A stretch of DNA of 64,000 nucleotides, taken from assembly GCF_009469695.1 (NCBI RefSeq), contig NZ_SSSR01000001.1:248001-312000 (forward strand). Reading direction: 5' to 3'. This DNA comes from Propionivibrio limicola (GTDB lineage: Bacteria; Pseudomonadota; Gammaproteobacteria; Burkholderiales; Rhodocyclaceae). The notes below the pieces were generated by a model. It did no database searches and was not told the origin of the DNA. It was given only the letters and a program-made list of their open reading frames with translations. The position numbers and the translations under genes are program-made. Positions 7,831-16,423 of this stretch are shown here, piece by piece; position 1 is the stretch's first letter, and each line of letters starts with the position of its first letter.

Positions 7831-8493
7831 ATGCTTTCGCCCCATCGTTTTGAGTCCACATCGCATTCATTCACCGTCATTCACGCGGATCGTTTTCTTC
7901 TCGTTGTAAGCAAGCCGAGCAGACTGCTTTCAGTTCCGGGAAGGGGGGAAGAAAAGCAGGATTGCCTGATTTCCCGTGTACAGGCCGAATTCCCCGACGC
8001 GCTCATCGTGCACCGTCTCGATTACGACACCTCCGGCCTGTTGGTACTGGCCCGCGGCAAGGAAACACATCGCCAGCTAAGCATCCTTTTTCAGGAGCGA
8101 AAAGTCTCGAAGCGGTATGTCGCCATCGTCGACGGCCACCTGCAACAAGAGATGGGCGAGGTTCGCCTGCCACTCATCGTCGACTGGCCAAACCGGCCAT
8201 TACACAAAGTTGATTTCGAAATCGGAAAGCCTTCGCTCACCTATTTCCGCCGGCTGTCCTATGATCCGGCCAGCGATTGCACACGGGTCGAACTCACACC
8301 GGAAACAGGTCGGACACACCAATTGCGCGTGCACATGCAGGCGCTTGGCCACCCGATCATCGGCGACCCACTGTACGCTGGGCCACCGGCCAAGGCAAAA
8401 GCCGACCGCCTCTTGTTACACGCCGAATTTCTCGCCTTCGATCACCCGGTTCACGGAAAACCCCTGTCTTTTCTCTGCCCACCTTCTTTCTGA
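7831..8493 (+). CDS. rluA: RluA-family pseudouridine synthase
   Basis: Isomerises uridine to pseudouridine in RNA; the short single-domain form without an S4 domain (220 residues, as in E. coli RluA, which modifies 23S U746 and tRNA U32). The catalytic motif HRLDYDTSGLLVLAR carries the essential aspartate, and the conserved C-terminal block GRTHQLRVHMQALGHPI is present. Target positions are assigned by family resemblance only. It lies 67 bp downstream of the folE-like gene on the same strand; the gap contains a short CCTCTT/AAGAGG hairpin. Confidence 0.85.
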   Translation: MLSPHRFESTSHSFTVIHADRFLLVVSKPSRLLSVPGRGEEKQDCLISRVQAEFPDALIVHRLDYDTSGLLVLARGKETHRQLSILFQERKVSKRYVAIVDGHLQQEMGEVRLPLIVDWPNRPLHKVDFEIGKPSLTYFRRLSYDPASDCTRVELTPETGRTHQLRVHMQALGHPIIGDPLYAGPPAKAKADRLLLHAEFLAFDHPVHGKPLSFLCPPSF

Positions 8494-8550
8494 GCCGCAA
8501 GCTCGAGCGGCGCGTCATCAACGACCAGAGAAACTGACGAAGTCATAATC

Positions 8551-8598
8551 AAAAAAATTGCGGGCATCGACTGCCACAGTTGGCAGCGATGCCCGCAA
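8551..8598 (-). terminator. Rho-independent terminator after the HMG-CoA lyase gene
   Basis: A 12-bp outer stem (TTGCGGGCATCG/CGATGCCCGCAA) encloses an inner CTGCCA/TGGCAG stem, and on the minus strand seven T residues follow. It lies just downstream of the minus-strand lyase gene. Confidence 0.9.
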
Positions 8599-8623
8599 CG
8601 GGCTTTCAGATCAACGTGACGTC

Positions 8624-9577
8624 TTAGCTGTTGTTCTGGGCTTGGGCTTTTTCCTTGACCAAGTCAGCACAACGACCGGCCTTCAGCACGGTGCTGCCAG
8701 CCTCATGACCAACGAATTGAGCAGCCAGGCGAGCCGTATCCATGGCCTTGAGCAGATCGACACCCGTATCGATGCCCATTTCGTGCAGCATGTGGATGAC
8801 GTCTTCCGTGGCGACGTTGCCCGAGGCCCCCGGAGCGAACGGGCAGCCACCGAGGCCGGCAAAGGCACCGTCGAACATACGGACACCCGCCTGGATACCG
8901 GCGACGATGTTGGCCAGCGCCATGTCACGCGTGTTATGGAAGTGCATGACCCACTGCACTTCCGGGAAAGCCTGGATCATGTGCGTGCCGAGTTCGTAGA
9001 CTTGGCGCGGGTTGGCCATACCGGTCGTATCCGACAGCGACAGCTCGGTGATACCGAGCTTGACGAAGCTGCGCACGACGTTTTCAACCTGCTCGACGGG
9101 AACCTTGCCCTGGAACGGGCAACCGAACGAAACGGAAATGGCGCCAGACAGCGTCATGTTGTTCTTCGCAGCAAATTCGCAGCAGTCTGCAAACGCTTCG
9201 ACCATCTTGACCGGCGAGTTGTTGAAGTTTGCCAGGCAGTGCGCTTCGCTAGCCGAAACCGTCAGCTTGGCCTTGGTCAGACCCGCGTCGAAGGCACGTT
9301 GCACACCCTTGATGTTCGGCACGAGCGCACGATATTCGACGCCTTCGACCTTCTTCATGGCACGGCAGAGCGCGTCGGTATCGGCCATTTGCGGCACAGC
9401 CTTCGGGTGGACGAAGGAGCCAACTTCGATAATCTTGATGCCCGAGGCGACGACCGAATCAAGAAGCTGAAGTTTCTGTTCAACGCTCGGAATCGCTTTT
9501 TCGTTCTGCAAACCATCACGCAGACCAACTTCACAGATCGAAACCTTATCGGGCCAAGCCGGGATTGAATTGCTCAT
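8624..9577 (-). CDS. Hydroxymethylglutaryl-CoA lyase
   Basis: DRE-TIM metallolyase that cleaves 3-hydroxy-3-methylglutaryl-CoA to acetyl-CoA and acetoacetate, the last step of leucine catabolism. From the ATG at 9577 it is 317 residues. Visible motifs are the metal/substrate motif GLRDGLQNE, the metal-binding HFHNTRDMALAN, and the active-site glycine loop GLGGCPFAPGASGN with its catalytic cysteine. The start is supported by an AAAGGA site; a longer frame to 9637 has no such support. Codon choice is uniform and biased, suggesting good expression. Leucine-pathway partners are not nearby; korB begins 180 bp upstream. Confidence 0.88.
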   Translation of the reverse strand: MSNSIPAWPDKVSICEVGLRDGLQNEKAIPSVEQKLQLLDSVVASGIKIIEVGSFVHPKAVPQMADTDALCRAMKKVEGVEYRALVPNIKGVQRAFDAGLTKAKLTVSASEAHCLANFNNSPVKMVEAFADCCEFAAKNNMTLSGAISVSFGCPFQGKVPVEQVENVVRSFVKLGITELSLSDTTGMANPRQVYELGTHMIQAFPEVQWVMHFHNTRDMALANIVAGIQAGVRMFDGAFAGLGGCPFAPGASGNVATEDVIHMLHEMGIDTGVDLLKAMDTARLAAQFVGHEAGSTVLKAGRCADLVKEKAQAQNNS

Positions 9578-9756
9578 GCTACTTTTTCCTTTCGTATAAA
9601 AACCATAAATCCAGTCTGACCGACGACGCTCATCCAAAACTGCTTATCGCCAACCAGACGGTGGCTATTTTCTATTTTCGCGCTCGATCGCAAAAACGTA
9701 GTCACCACCTAAATCAATTAGACACTCTTCAAGACCAATCATTCGGTCTTGCCAAC

Positions 9757-10845
9757 TTATCCACCAGCCACGTCAGAGTCGCCACCCACGCGCCGGAGCG
9801 ATTGATTAAGCGCCTCCAACGCCTCACTCCCCGGGCACAGTTCCGAGTAGCAAAGCTGATTCAGCGGCTTTTCAACTGTATTCAGATGACGATGCAGATC
9901 TTCCGCATTGCTATCCACATACAAAAGCCCCGTGACGATTTCGCCCATGGACGCCCTCTCCTGGAGGTAGTTCATAGCCGCGACACGGTCAGACGGATCA
10001 TAGTTCTCGTGAAGTTTGCGCAACAGCAAGACCGATCCATCGTGCTGAACCACCCGGCGCAACGACCCGGCCGGATACGAAGCCGTAATTTTATCACGCG
10101 GCAGGATCACATCCAGGCGGTTAACCGCTTCGTTGTGCTCGCGCACGTAATCGTAGCTACGGGTCGATCCAGCGTGATTATTAAAGGTCACGCACGGGCT
10201 GATAACGTCGATCAAAGCCGGACCGCGATGTCGCAATGCGCCCTTGATCAAGGGAATGAGCTGCTCCTTGTCCCCCGAAAAACTACGCGCCACATAACTG
10301 GCGCCGAGTTGCAGCGCCAGCGTCACGAGATCGATCGGCGTATCGCTGTTAATCACGCCGCGCTTGCTCTTCGAGCCCTTGTCAGCCGTAGCGGAGAACT
10401 GACCCTTGGTCAGACCGTAAACGCCATTGTTCTCGACGAGATAGACCATATTGACGCCACGCCGCATCGCGTGCGCGAACTGGCCAATACCAATGGAAGC
10501 GGAATCACCATCGCCGGACACCCCCATATAGAGGAGATCGCGGTTGGCAAGCGCGGCGCCCGTGAGAACGGACGGCATGCGACCATGCGTTGTATTGAAG
10601 CCGTGGGAGTTACCGAGAAAGTAGTCCGGCGTTTTCGACGAGCAGCCGATGCCCGAGAGTTTAGCCACGCGGTGCGGCTCGACGTCGAGATCGAAGCAGG
10701 CCTGAACAACGGCCGCACTGATCGAGTCGTGCCCACAGCCCGCACAAAGCGTCGAAATAGCCCCTTCATAGTCACGCTTTGTGTAGCCGAGAGCGTTGCG
10801 AGGCACATCCGGCCGCAACAGTTTAGGTTTAGCAAGATAGGTCAT
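9757..10845 (-). CDS. korB: 2-oxoglutarate:acceptor oxidoreductase, beta subunit
   Basis: Thiamine-diphosphate-binding subunit of the CoA-dependent 2-oxoglutarate oxidoreductase. 362 residues. CAGCGHDSI (Cys34, Cys37) resembles the first part of the Fe-S site of this family, and the ThDP/Mg motif runs from GDGDSASIGIGQF (111-123) to the Asn pair at VENNGVYG (138-143). Its start overlaps the korA stop by 4 bp (ATGA), so translation is coupled. With korC and korA it would oxidise 2-oxoglutarate to succinyl-CoA and pass electrons through Fe-S centres. Confidence 0.9.
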   Translation of the reverse strand: MTYLAKPKLLRPDVPRNALGYTKRDYEGAISTLCAGCGHDSISAAVVQACFDLDVEPHRVAKLSGIGCSSKTPDYFLGNSHGFNTTHGRMPSVLTGAALANRDLLYMGVSGDGDSASIGIGQFAHAMRRGVNMVYLVENNGVYGLTKGQFSATADKGSKSKRGVINSDTPIDLVTLALQLGASYVARSFSGDKEQLIPLIKGALRHRGPALIDVISPCVTFNNHAGSTRSYDYVREHNEAVNRLDVILPRDKITASYPAGSLRRVVQHDGSVLLLRKLHENYDPSDRVAAMNYLQERASMGEIVTGLLYVDSNAEDLHRHLNTVEKPLNQLCYSELCPGSEALEALNQSLRRVGGDSDVAGG

Positions 10846-12692
10846 GAGGCCACCTGTTTGCGAACGGGAGTCACGCTGTGCTCCGAAATGACTTTGGCGA
10901 TGTTCCCTGAAATGAAGCTGGCTGTAATCGGCGTGCCGTCATAGTGCAGCACACGAATCAACCGTTTGGGATCGAGCTCCTCTTCGTTGACGAGCAGGGT
11001 GCGCAACTGAGCGCTCTCGTTTTGCTCGACGACGAACACGTAGTCATGCTCCTCGATGAAGTCGACGACTTCCCTGGCAAACGGGAAGCCCCGCACGCGC
11101 ATGATATCGACCGGCACTCCTTGTGCTTCCAATTGCGCGAAAGCTTCGGCCATCGCCGGACTCGTCGATCCGTAGTAAATCGCCCCATAACGGGTTGGCT
11201 GCGCTGCACGTTTCACGATCGGTGCCGGCACCAAGGTCTTGGCTGTCCCGAACTTCCGGCGCAGACGCTCCATGTTGTACACATAGTCCGTCCCGGCCTC
11301 GCTGTATTTCGCGTAAGCATTGCGGGTCGTACCGCGGCTGAAGAACGCGCCCTTCGTCGGATGCGTTCCGGGAATCGTTCGATACGGGATACCGTCTCCA
11401 TCCACATCGAGATAGCGACCAAAGTTCTTGCCCGCTTCGAGTTCCTCGGCCGTCATTACCTTGCCGTAATCGTAGCGGTACTGATCATCCCAGTCGAACG
11501 GCTTACAAAGAACTTCATTCATGCCGATGTCGAGATCGGACATGACGAACACGGGGGTCTGCAAACGCTCCGCCAGATCAAACGCCTGCGCCGTGAACTT
11601 GAAGCATTCGTAAGGATCTTCCGGGAACACCATGACGTGCTTCGTATCGCCATGCGAAGCGTAAGCACACGAAAGCAGGTCGGATTGCTGGGTTCGCGTC
11701 GGCATCCCGGTGGATGGCCCGCCGCGTTGCACGTTGACGATGACAGCCGGCACCTCGGCAAAATAGGCCAGACCAAAAAATTCCTGCATCAACGAAATAC
11801 CGGGACCGGAGGTGGCCGTAAACGCACGGCAGCCGTTCCATGACGCACCGATGACCATGCCGATCGAAGCCAGCTCATCCTCGGCTTGCACGATGGCATA
11901 GCGCGCCATGCCGTTATCAGGGTCGGTACGAAACTTCCGGCAATAATTCCCGAACGCTTCGATGACCGACGTCGACGGCGTAATCGGATACCATCCGGCA
12001 ACTGTCGCCCCTCCAAACACAGCGCCGAGGCCGCACGCGTCGTTGCCGTTAGCAAAAACACGATCGCCAACCGCATCGGAGCGCACGACGCGCAAACCGA
12101 TCGGTTCCGGAATACTCTCTTTCGCGTACTCATAGCCAAGGCGCAATGCCTTGACGTTAGCATCGATCAGCTTGTCTTTGCCTTTGAACTGATAAGCAAT
12201 CAGACGCTCGACGACGGGAAATTCCATGCCCAACAACCACGTCAAGGCGCCGACATACATGATGTTCCTGAGCAACATACGCTGACGCGGTTCTGTGTAC
12301 TCGCAATTGCACATTTCGGTCAGCGGAACTCCGATAACCGTGATGTCATCCCTGAACCGGGAACGCGGCAGCACTTTCGTCGAATCGTAAAGCAGATAGC
12401 CTCCGGAAGAGACTTCCGCGACATCGCGATCCCACGTTTGCGGGTTCATCGCCACCATCATGTCGCAGCCGCCCTTGCGGCCAAGCCAGCCAGCTCCCGA
12501 AACGCGCATCTCGTACCAGGTCGGCATCCCCTGGATGTTGGACGGGAAAATATTGCGCGGCGCGACGGGAACCCCCATGCCCATGACAGCCCGGGCAAAC
12601 AATTCATTGGCCGAAGCAGAACCGGTACCGTTGATGTTGGCAAACTTGATAACGAAGTCATTACATGACTGGATTGAATTCGTCGCGCTCAT
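10842..12692 (-). CDS. korA: 2-oxoglutarate:acceptor oxidoreductase, alpha subunit (gamma-alpha fusion)
   Basis: 616 residues from the ATG at 12692. The N-terminal ~200 residues are the gamma-like pyruvate/ketoisovalerate oxidoreductase catalytic domain (GVPVAPRNIFPSNIQGMPTW). The rest is the pyrimidine-binding alpha domain, with GATVAGWYPITPSTSVIE and the SGPGISLMQEF segment, plus domain II (GSTSPAMAEAFAQL). Such gamma-alpha fusions are typical of KorA. It starts inside the korC stop (ATGA, 12689-12692) and ends inside the korB start, forming a tight three-gene unit. Chosen start MSATNSIQS; an upstream extension to 12797 would overlap korC. Confidence 0.92.
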   Translation of the reverse strand: MSATNSIQSCNDFVIKFANINGTGSASANELFARAVMGMGVPVAPRNIFPSNIQGMPTWYEMRVSGAGWLGRKGGCDMMVAMNPQTWDRDVAEVSSGGYLLYDSTKVLPRSRFRDDITVIGVPLTEMCNCEYTEPRQRMLLRNIMYVGALTWLLGMEFPVVERLIAYQFKGKDKLIDANVKALRLGYEYAKESIPEPIGLRVVRSDAVGDRVFANGNDACGLGAVFGGATVAGWYPITPSTSVIEAFGNYCRKFRTDPDNGMARYAIVQAEDELASIGMVIGASWNGCRAFTATSGPGISLMQEFFGLAYFAEVPAVIVNVQRGGPSTGMPTRTQQSDLLSCAYASHGDTKHVMVFPEDPYECFKFTAQAFDLAERLQTPVFVMSDLDIGMNEVLCKPFDWDDQYRYDYGKVMTAEELEAGKNFGRYLDVDGDGIPYRTIPGTHPTKGAFFSRGTTRNAYAKYSEAGTDYVYNMERLRRKFGTAKTLVPAPIVKRAAQPTRYGAIYYGSTSPAMAEAFAQLEAQGVPVDIMRVRGFPFAREVVDFIEEHDYVFVVEQNESAQLRTLLVNEEELDPKRLIRVLHYDGTPITASFISGNIAKVISEHSVTPVRKQVAS

Positions 12693-14497
12693 GTCTTTGG
12701 CATCTCCGCACCGGCCTGGGCGGCCTCCAAAAAGAATTTCTGCATATCCCAGGCGCCCGTCGGACAACGCTCGGCGCACATGCCGCAATGCAGACAAATG
12801 TTTTCATCCTTGACCAAGACCCGGCCGGTCTTGAGGACATCCGACACATAAAGCGCCTGTTCCCGATTGCTGGAAGGTGCTTTCAGGCGACTGCGAAGGT
12901 CATCCTCCTCACCATTAGCCGTGAAGGTGATGCATTCGGTCGGGCAGATATCGGCACACGCATCGCACTCGATACAGGCTTTGTGCGTAAAGACCGTTTC
13001 GACGTCGCAGTTCAGGCAACGCTCGGCTTCGGAACAAGCCATGTAAGGATCAAAGCCGAGTTCCAACTCGAGTTTGATGTCTTGCAGCGTCTTTTCCAGC
13101 GACTTGACCGGCACTTTCTTGCGCCCCTCTTCGGACACCTGATTGTCGTAGCTCCAGTCATGGATACCCATTTTCTGGCTGACAAGATTGAACGTGGGCG
13201 GCGGCCGGTCGTTAAGGTTTTTGCCTTTGCAATAAAGATCGATCGAAATAGCCGCCTCATGCCCATGAGCAACAGCGGTAATGATGTTCTTTGGTCCGAA
13301 CGCAGAGTCGCCGCCGAAGAACACATTCGGAATCGTCGACTGGAATGTCGTCTCATTCAGGACCGGCAAACCCCATTTATTGAATTCGAGGCCGACGTCC
13401 TTTTCGATCCACGGAAACGCATTTTCCTGACCAATCGCCACCAGGACGTCATCGCATTCCATGAACACATCCGGCTCGCCCGTTGGAACCAGCTTGCGGC
13501 GACCTTTCTCGTCGTACTCGGCTTTGACGATCTCGAAGAGAACGCCTTTCAACTTGCCGTTGTCGTGCACGAATTCTTTCGGCACGTGCATATTGATGAT
13601 CGGAATCTGCTCGTGAATTGCCTCTTCCTTTTCCCAGGGAGAGGCTTTCATCTCGTCGAAGCCGCTGCGGACGACCACCTTGACGTCCTTGCCACCCAAA
13701 CGGCGCGCCGACCGACAGCAGTCCATCGCCGTATTACCGCCCCCGAGGACGATCACACGCTCCGAAATACTTGTTGTATGGCCGAACGCCACGTTGGCCA
13801 ACCACTCAATACCAATATGGATGTGCGCTGCCGCCTCCTGGCGCCCGGGAATATCGGCATCACGGCCACGCGGCGCGCCGGTCCCGACAAAGACAGCATC
13901 CCAGCCTTCAGCCAATACTTCCTTCAGACTCCCCACCCAATGGTCGAAATGCGCTTCTACACCGAGATTCAGGATGTAACCGCACTCTTCGTCGATCACA
14001 CTGTCGGGCAACCGGAACTTTGGAATCTGGGTCCGCACCATGCCGCCTGGCCGTTTCCCGTTATCGAAGATCGAAACTTGATAACCGTGCAATGCCAGGT
14101 CACGCGCAACAGTAAGTGAAGCCGGACCTGCGCCGATACATGCGACACGTTTGCCGTTTTTCCCTACTGGAGCCTGTGGCAGACGTTCCTGAATGTCATC
14201 CTTAAGATCAGCTGCGACGCGCTTCAGTCGACAGATGGCCACCGGCTCCTTATCGATCCGGCCACGACGACATGCCGGCTCACAAGGACGATCGCAAACC
14301 CGCCCCAAAATTCCGGGGAAGACATTGGAGCGCCAATTGATCATGTAGGCTTCCGAATACCGCCCCGTAGCGATAAGGCGAATGTATTCGGGCACGGGAG
14401 TGTGGGCTGGACATGCCCATTGACAGTCTACGACTTTGTGAAAATAGTCGTGACCGCCGATGTTGGTCGGTTTCACGTACTTACAGACTCCAGTCAC
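12689..14497 (-). CDS. korC: KorC-like FAD/NAD(P)H and ferredoxin subunit of 2-oxoglutarate oxidoreductase
   Basis: 602 residues (about 66 kDa), built like the glutamate synthase small subunit with an added ferredoxin tail. The N-terminal Fe-S cysteines are at about 25, 29, 68, 72, 76 and 89. The FAD motif IGAGPA is near 121-126 and the NAD(P)H motif LGGGNTAMD near 251-259. C-terminal 4Fe-4S motifs are CIECDACADICP and CLHCGMCAERCP. A 2-oxoglutarate:NADP+ oxidoreductase with such a third subunit has been described in Azoarcus evansii, where it supplies reductant for aromatic ring reduction; here the assignment rests on architecture and the coupled korAB genes. Confidence 0.85.
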   Translation of the reverse strand: MTGVCKYVKPTNIGGHDYFHKVVDCQWACPAHTPVPEYIRLIATGRYSEAYMINWRSNVFPGILGRVCDRPCEPACRRGRIDKEPVAICRLKRVAADLKDDIQERLPQAPVGKNGKRVACIGAGPASLTVARDLALHGYQVSIFDNGKRPGGMVRTQIPKFRLPDSVIDEECGYILNLGVEAHFDHWVGSLKEVLAEGWDAVFVGTGAPRGRDADIPGRQEAAAHIHIGIEWLANVAFGHTTSISERVIVLGGGNTAMDCCRSARRLGGKDVKVVVRSGFDEMKASPWEKEEAIHEQIPIINMHVPKEFVHDNGKLKGVLFEIVKAEYDEKGRRKLVPTGEPDVFMECDDVLVAIGQENAFPWIEKDVGLEFNKWGLPVLNETTFQSTIPNVFFGGDSAFGPKNIITAVAHGHEAAISIDLYCKGKNLNDRPPPTFNLVSQKMGIHDWSYDNQVSEEGRKKVPVKSLEKTLQDIKLELELGFDPYMACSEAERCLNCDVETVFTHKACIECDACADICPTECITFTANGEEDDLRSRLKAPSSNREQALYVSDVLKTGRVLVKDENICLHCGMCAERCPTGAWDMQKFFLEAAQAGAEMPKT

Positions 14498-14692
14498 AGT
14501 TTCGAGAAGAAAATCGGCCTATGGGCACCAAGCCATTTTCGCACCGGTGCACTCTACCACCCCTCCCCGGCAAAGCAATACCGGCACTATTTCCGGAACA
14601 AAAAAACTGGATTAACCTTTCAAACCGGCCATAAAATCGAGTACTCTCGACCACTTCTCACTCACGGACTGGACTGTCATCAGGTAATCATC

Positions 14693-15412
14693 ATGGCCTT
14701 ACGCGCACTCATTTTTGATGTTGATGGAACCCTAGCCAACACCGAACGGGATGGACACCGCCCGGCATTCAATGCGGCTTTTGCTGAAGTCGGACTGCCT
14801 TGGCATTGGGACGAATCTTTTTACGGCACCCTGTTGGTCAAGGGTGGCGGCATGGAACGGCTTTACTTTTATGCCGAACATTTCGACCCGGCCACGCGGG
14901 CCCGACCGGACTTCGACAATCTGATGCAACGCGTCCACGACATCAAGACCCGGAACTACCAGCGCCTGCTCGCTGCTGGCGCCATTCCTCTGCGTGGCGA
15001 TATCGGTCAACTGATCTGCGACGCGCGAACCGATGGTGTTCGGCTCGCCATCGCCTCCTCGTCCAGGGAGGAAAACATTGTCGGCCTGCTCCGCGCCAAC
15101 CTGGGCCCGAACGCCGACGCGTGGTTTGACGCGATTGTGTCAGGCGACCTTGTAAAGGCCAAAAAACCCTCGCCCGACATTTACAAGAAGGTTCTTGAAT
15201 TGCTGAACATCCCGCCCAGGGACTGCCTCACGGTGGAAGACTCGGCCCACGGCCTGGCCGCCAGCCTGGCTGCGGGGATCCCGACCGTCATTGCGGTCAG
15301 CGACTATACGCATGGGGAAGACTTCGAAGGCGCGCGCATGGTCCTGCACGAAACAGAACAGCTTTCGCTGGAAAAACTCCGCCTCTGGCACAAGACGGCC
15401 AGCACGTCGTAA
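14693..15412 (+). CDS. HAD-superfamily phosphatase, CbbY-like
   Basis: 239 residues of the HAD superfamily with the beta-phosphoglucomutase/phosphoglycolate phosphatase type of cap. The nucleophile motif is FDVDGTLANTE at residues 8-18, with the nucleophile and acid/base aspartates two apart. Motif II is LAIASSS, motif III lies in VKAKKPSPDIY (Lys), and motif IV is CLTVEDSAHGL. The closest family resemblance is CbbY, a sugar-phosphate phosphatase often linked to ribulose bisphosphate metabolism, but no Calvin-cycle genes are present here. The start at 14693 matches the domain start. It is divergent from korC. Confidence 0.85.
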   Translation: MALRALIFDVDGTLANTERDGHRPAFNAAFAEVGLPWHWDESFYGTLLVKGGGMERLYFYAEHFDPATRARPDFDNLMQRVHDIKTRNYQRLLAAGAIPLRGDIGQLICDARTDGVRLAIASSSREENIVGLLRANLGPNADAWFDAIVSGDLVKAKKPSPDIYKKVLELLNIPPRDCLTVEDSAHGLAASLAAGIPTVIAVSDYTHGEDFEGARMVLHETEQLSLEKLRLWHKTASTS

Positions 15413-15420
15413 GAACCGCG

Positions 15421-15448
15421 ATAGCGCGAGTGCGTTTCCTCGCGCTAT
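15421..15448. terminator. Convergent hairpin between the HAD phosphatase gene and rsmJ
   Basis: Perfect 10-bp stem ATAGCGCGAG/CTCGCGCTAT with loop TGCGTTTC, in the short gap between two converging genes. No T-tract follows on either strand. Confidence 0.5.
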
Positions 15449-15496
15449 TGGTGCATCGGGTAGCGCCCTGGCAAGCGCAATACCCACAGTACCCAT

Positions 15497-16276
15497 TTAC
15501 ACCGCCCGAAACGACTTTTTCACATAGATATCAAAACGGTTGGCCTTGCCTTCAAGGCAAAAAGTCGGCTTCCTTCCGGCAAGCACGGGCGCCTTGCGCG
15601 GACGCTTGACCACAACCCGGTGGGACGCAAGACCTTCCGCAACCTCGAGCAGCGCTGACGCATCATTGTCGTCGCCAACAAGCAATCGAAAAAGACGCAT
15701 CTCCTTTTTCACCAGCGCACTCTTGTCCCGATGCGGGAACATCGGATCAAGATAGACAACCTCGGGCGGCAACCCAGACCAGGCTTGCATCAATTCAACC
15801 GCATCACCTCCGAGCAGCTGCATTCGTCCGGAAATTTCCCGCACCTCCTCATCCTGATTCGCCCTGATCAACGCGTCTTCAAGCAACGCGGCAACGATTG
15901 CATGGCGTTCGATCAAGAAGACGTCGCAGCCCAGCGATGCCAAAACAAACGCATCGCGACCAAGGCCTGCTGTCGCATCAAGCACTCGTGGGCGAATACC
16001 GGGCTGAATCCCAACCGCTTTTGCAATCATTTGCCCCTGCCCACCGCCAAACTGTCGGCGATGCGCCAGCACCCCCTCGACGAAATCGACACGCACCGGC
16101 CCAGAAGCACCGGGACCAACCTCCATCAGTTGCAGACCATTCAGACCGATCTGCAACGCGAAGTCCTCTTCACATTGCTCGGATTCACTTTCTTCGCTTA
16201 GCCCCAAGCGTTCGGCCAACTCGGCTGCTTTGGCAAGAAACTCCGGGGCCAACGCCTCAACACGCACTTTTGACAA
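15497..16276 (-). CDS. rsmJ: 16S rRNA (guanine(1516)-N2)-methyltransferase RsmJ
   Basis: SAM-dependent N2-methylation of G1516 in 16S rRNA. 259 residues. The SAM-binding motif [20 protein letters not shown], the acidic [16 protein letters not shown] and the catalytic [17 protein letters not shown] are all present, matching the RsmJ/YhiQ family. The start is a TTG at 16276, supported by a GAGGTG ribosome-binding site eight bases upstream; the next in-frame alternative is a GTG at 16267. It follows the acnB terminator on the same strand, so it is probably a separate transcript. Confidence 0.9.
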   Translation of the reverse strand: MSKVRVEALAPEFLAKAAELAERLGLSEESESEQCEEDFALQIGLNGLQLMEVGPGASGPVRVDFVEGVLAHRRQFGGGQGQMIAKAVGIQPGIRPRVLDATAGLGRDAFVLASLGCDVFLIERHAIVAALLEDALIRANQDEEVREISGRMQLLGGDAVELMQAWSGLPPEVVYLDPMFPHRDKSALVKKEMRLFRLLVGDDNDASALLEVAEGLASHRVVVKRPRKAPVLAGRKPTFCLEGKANRFDIYVKKSFRAV

Positions 16277-16366
16277 ACTTGATTCACCTCAAATCACGCC
16301 ACCACTCAAGAATCACCTGCACAAAACCGGACAGGGCCTCAACTTTCACACAGCACCTCGCTCCAT

Positions 16367-16403
16367 AAAAAAACGCCCCGGCAGTTTACCGCCGGGGCGT
16401 TTT
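16367..16403 (-). terminator. Rho-independent terminator after acnB
   Basis: A 10-bp stem ACGCCCCGGC/GCCGGGGCGT with loop AGTTTACC. On the minus strand a run of T follows (seven A on the plus strand at 16367-16373). Confidence 0.9.
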
Positions 16404-16423
16404 CAAGTGCTTACGCGGAACGA

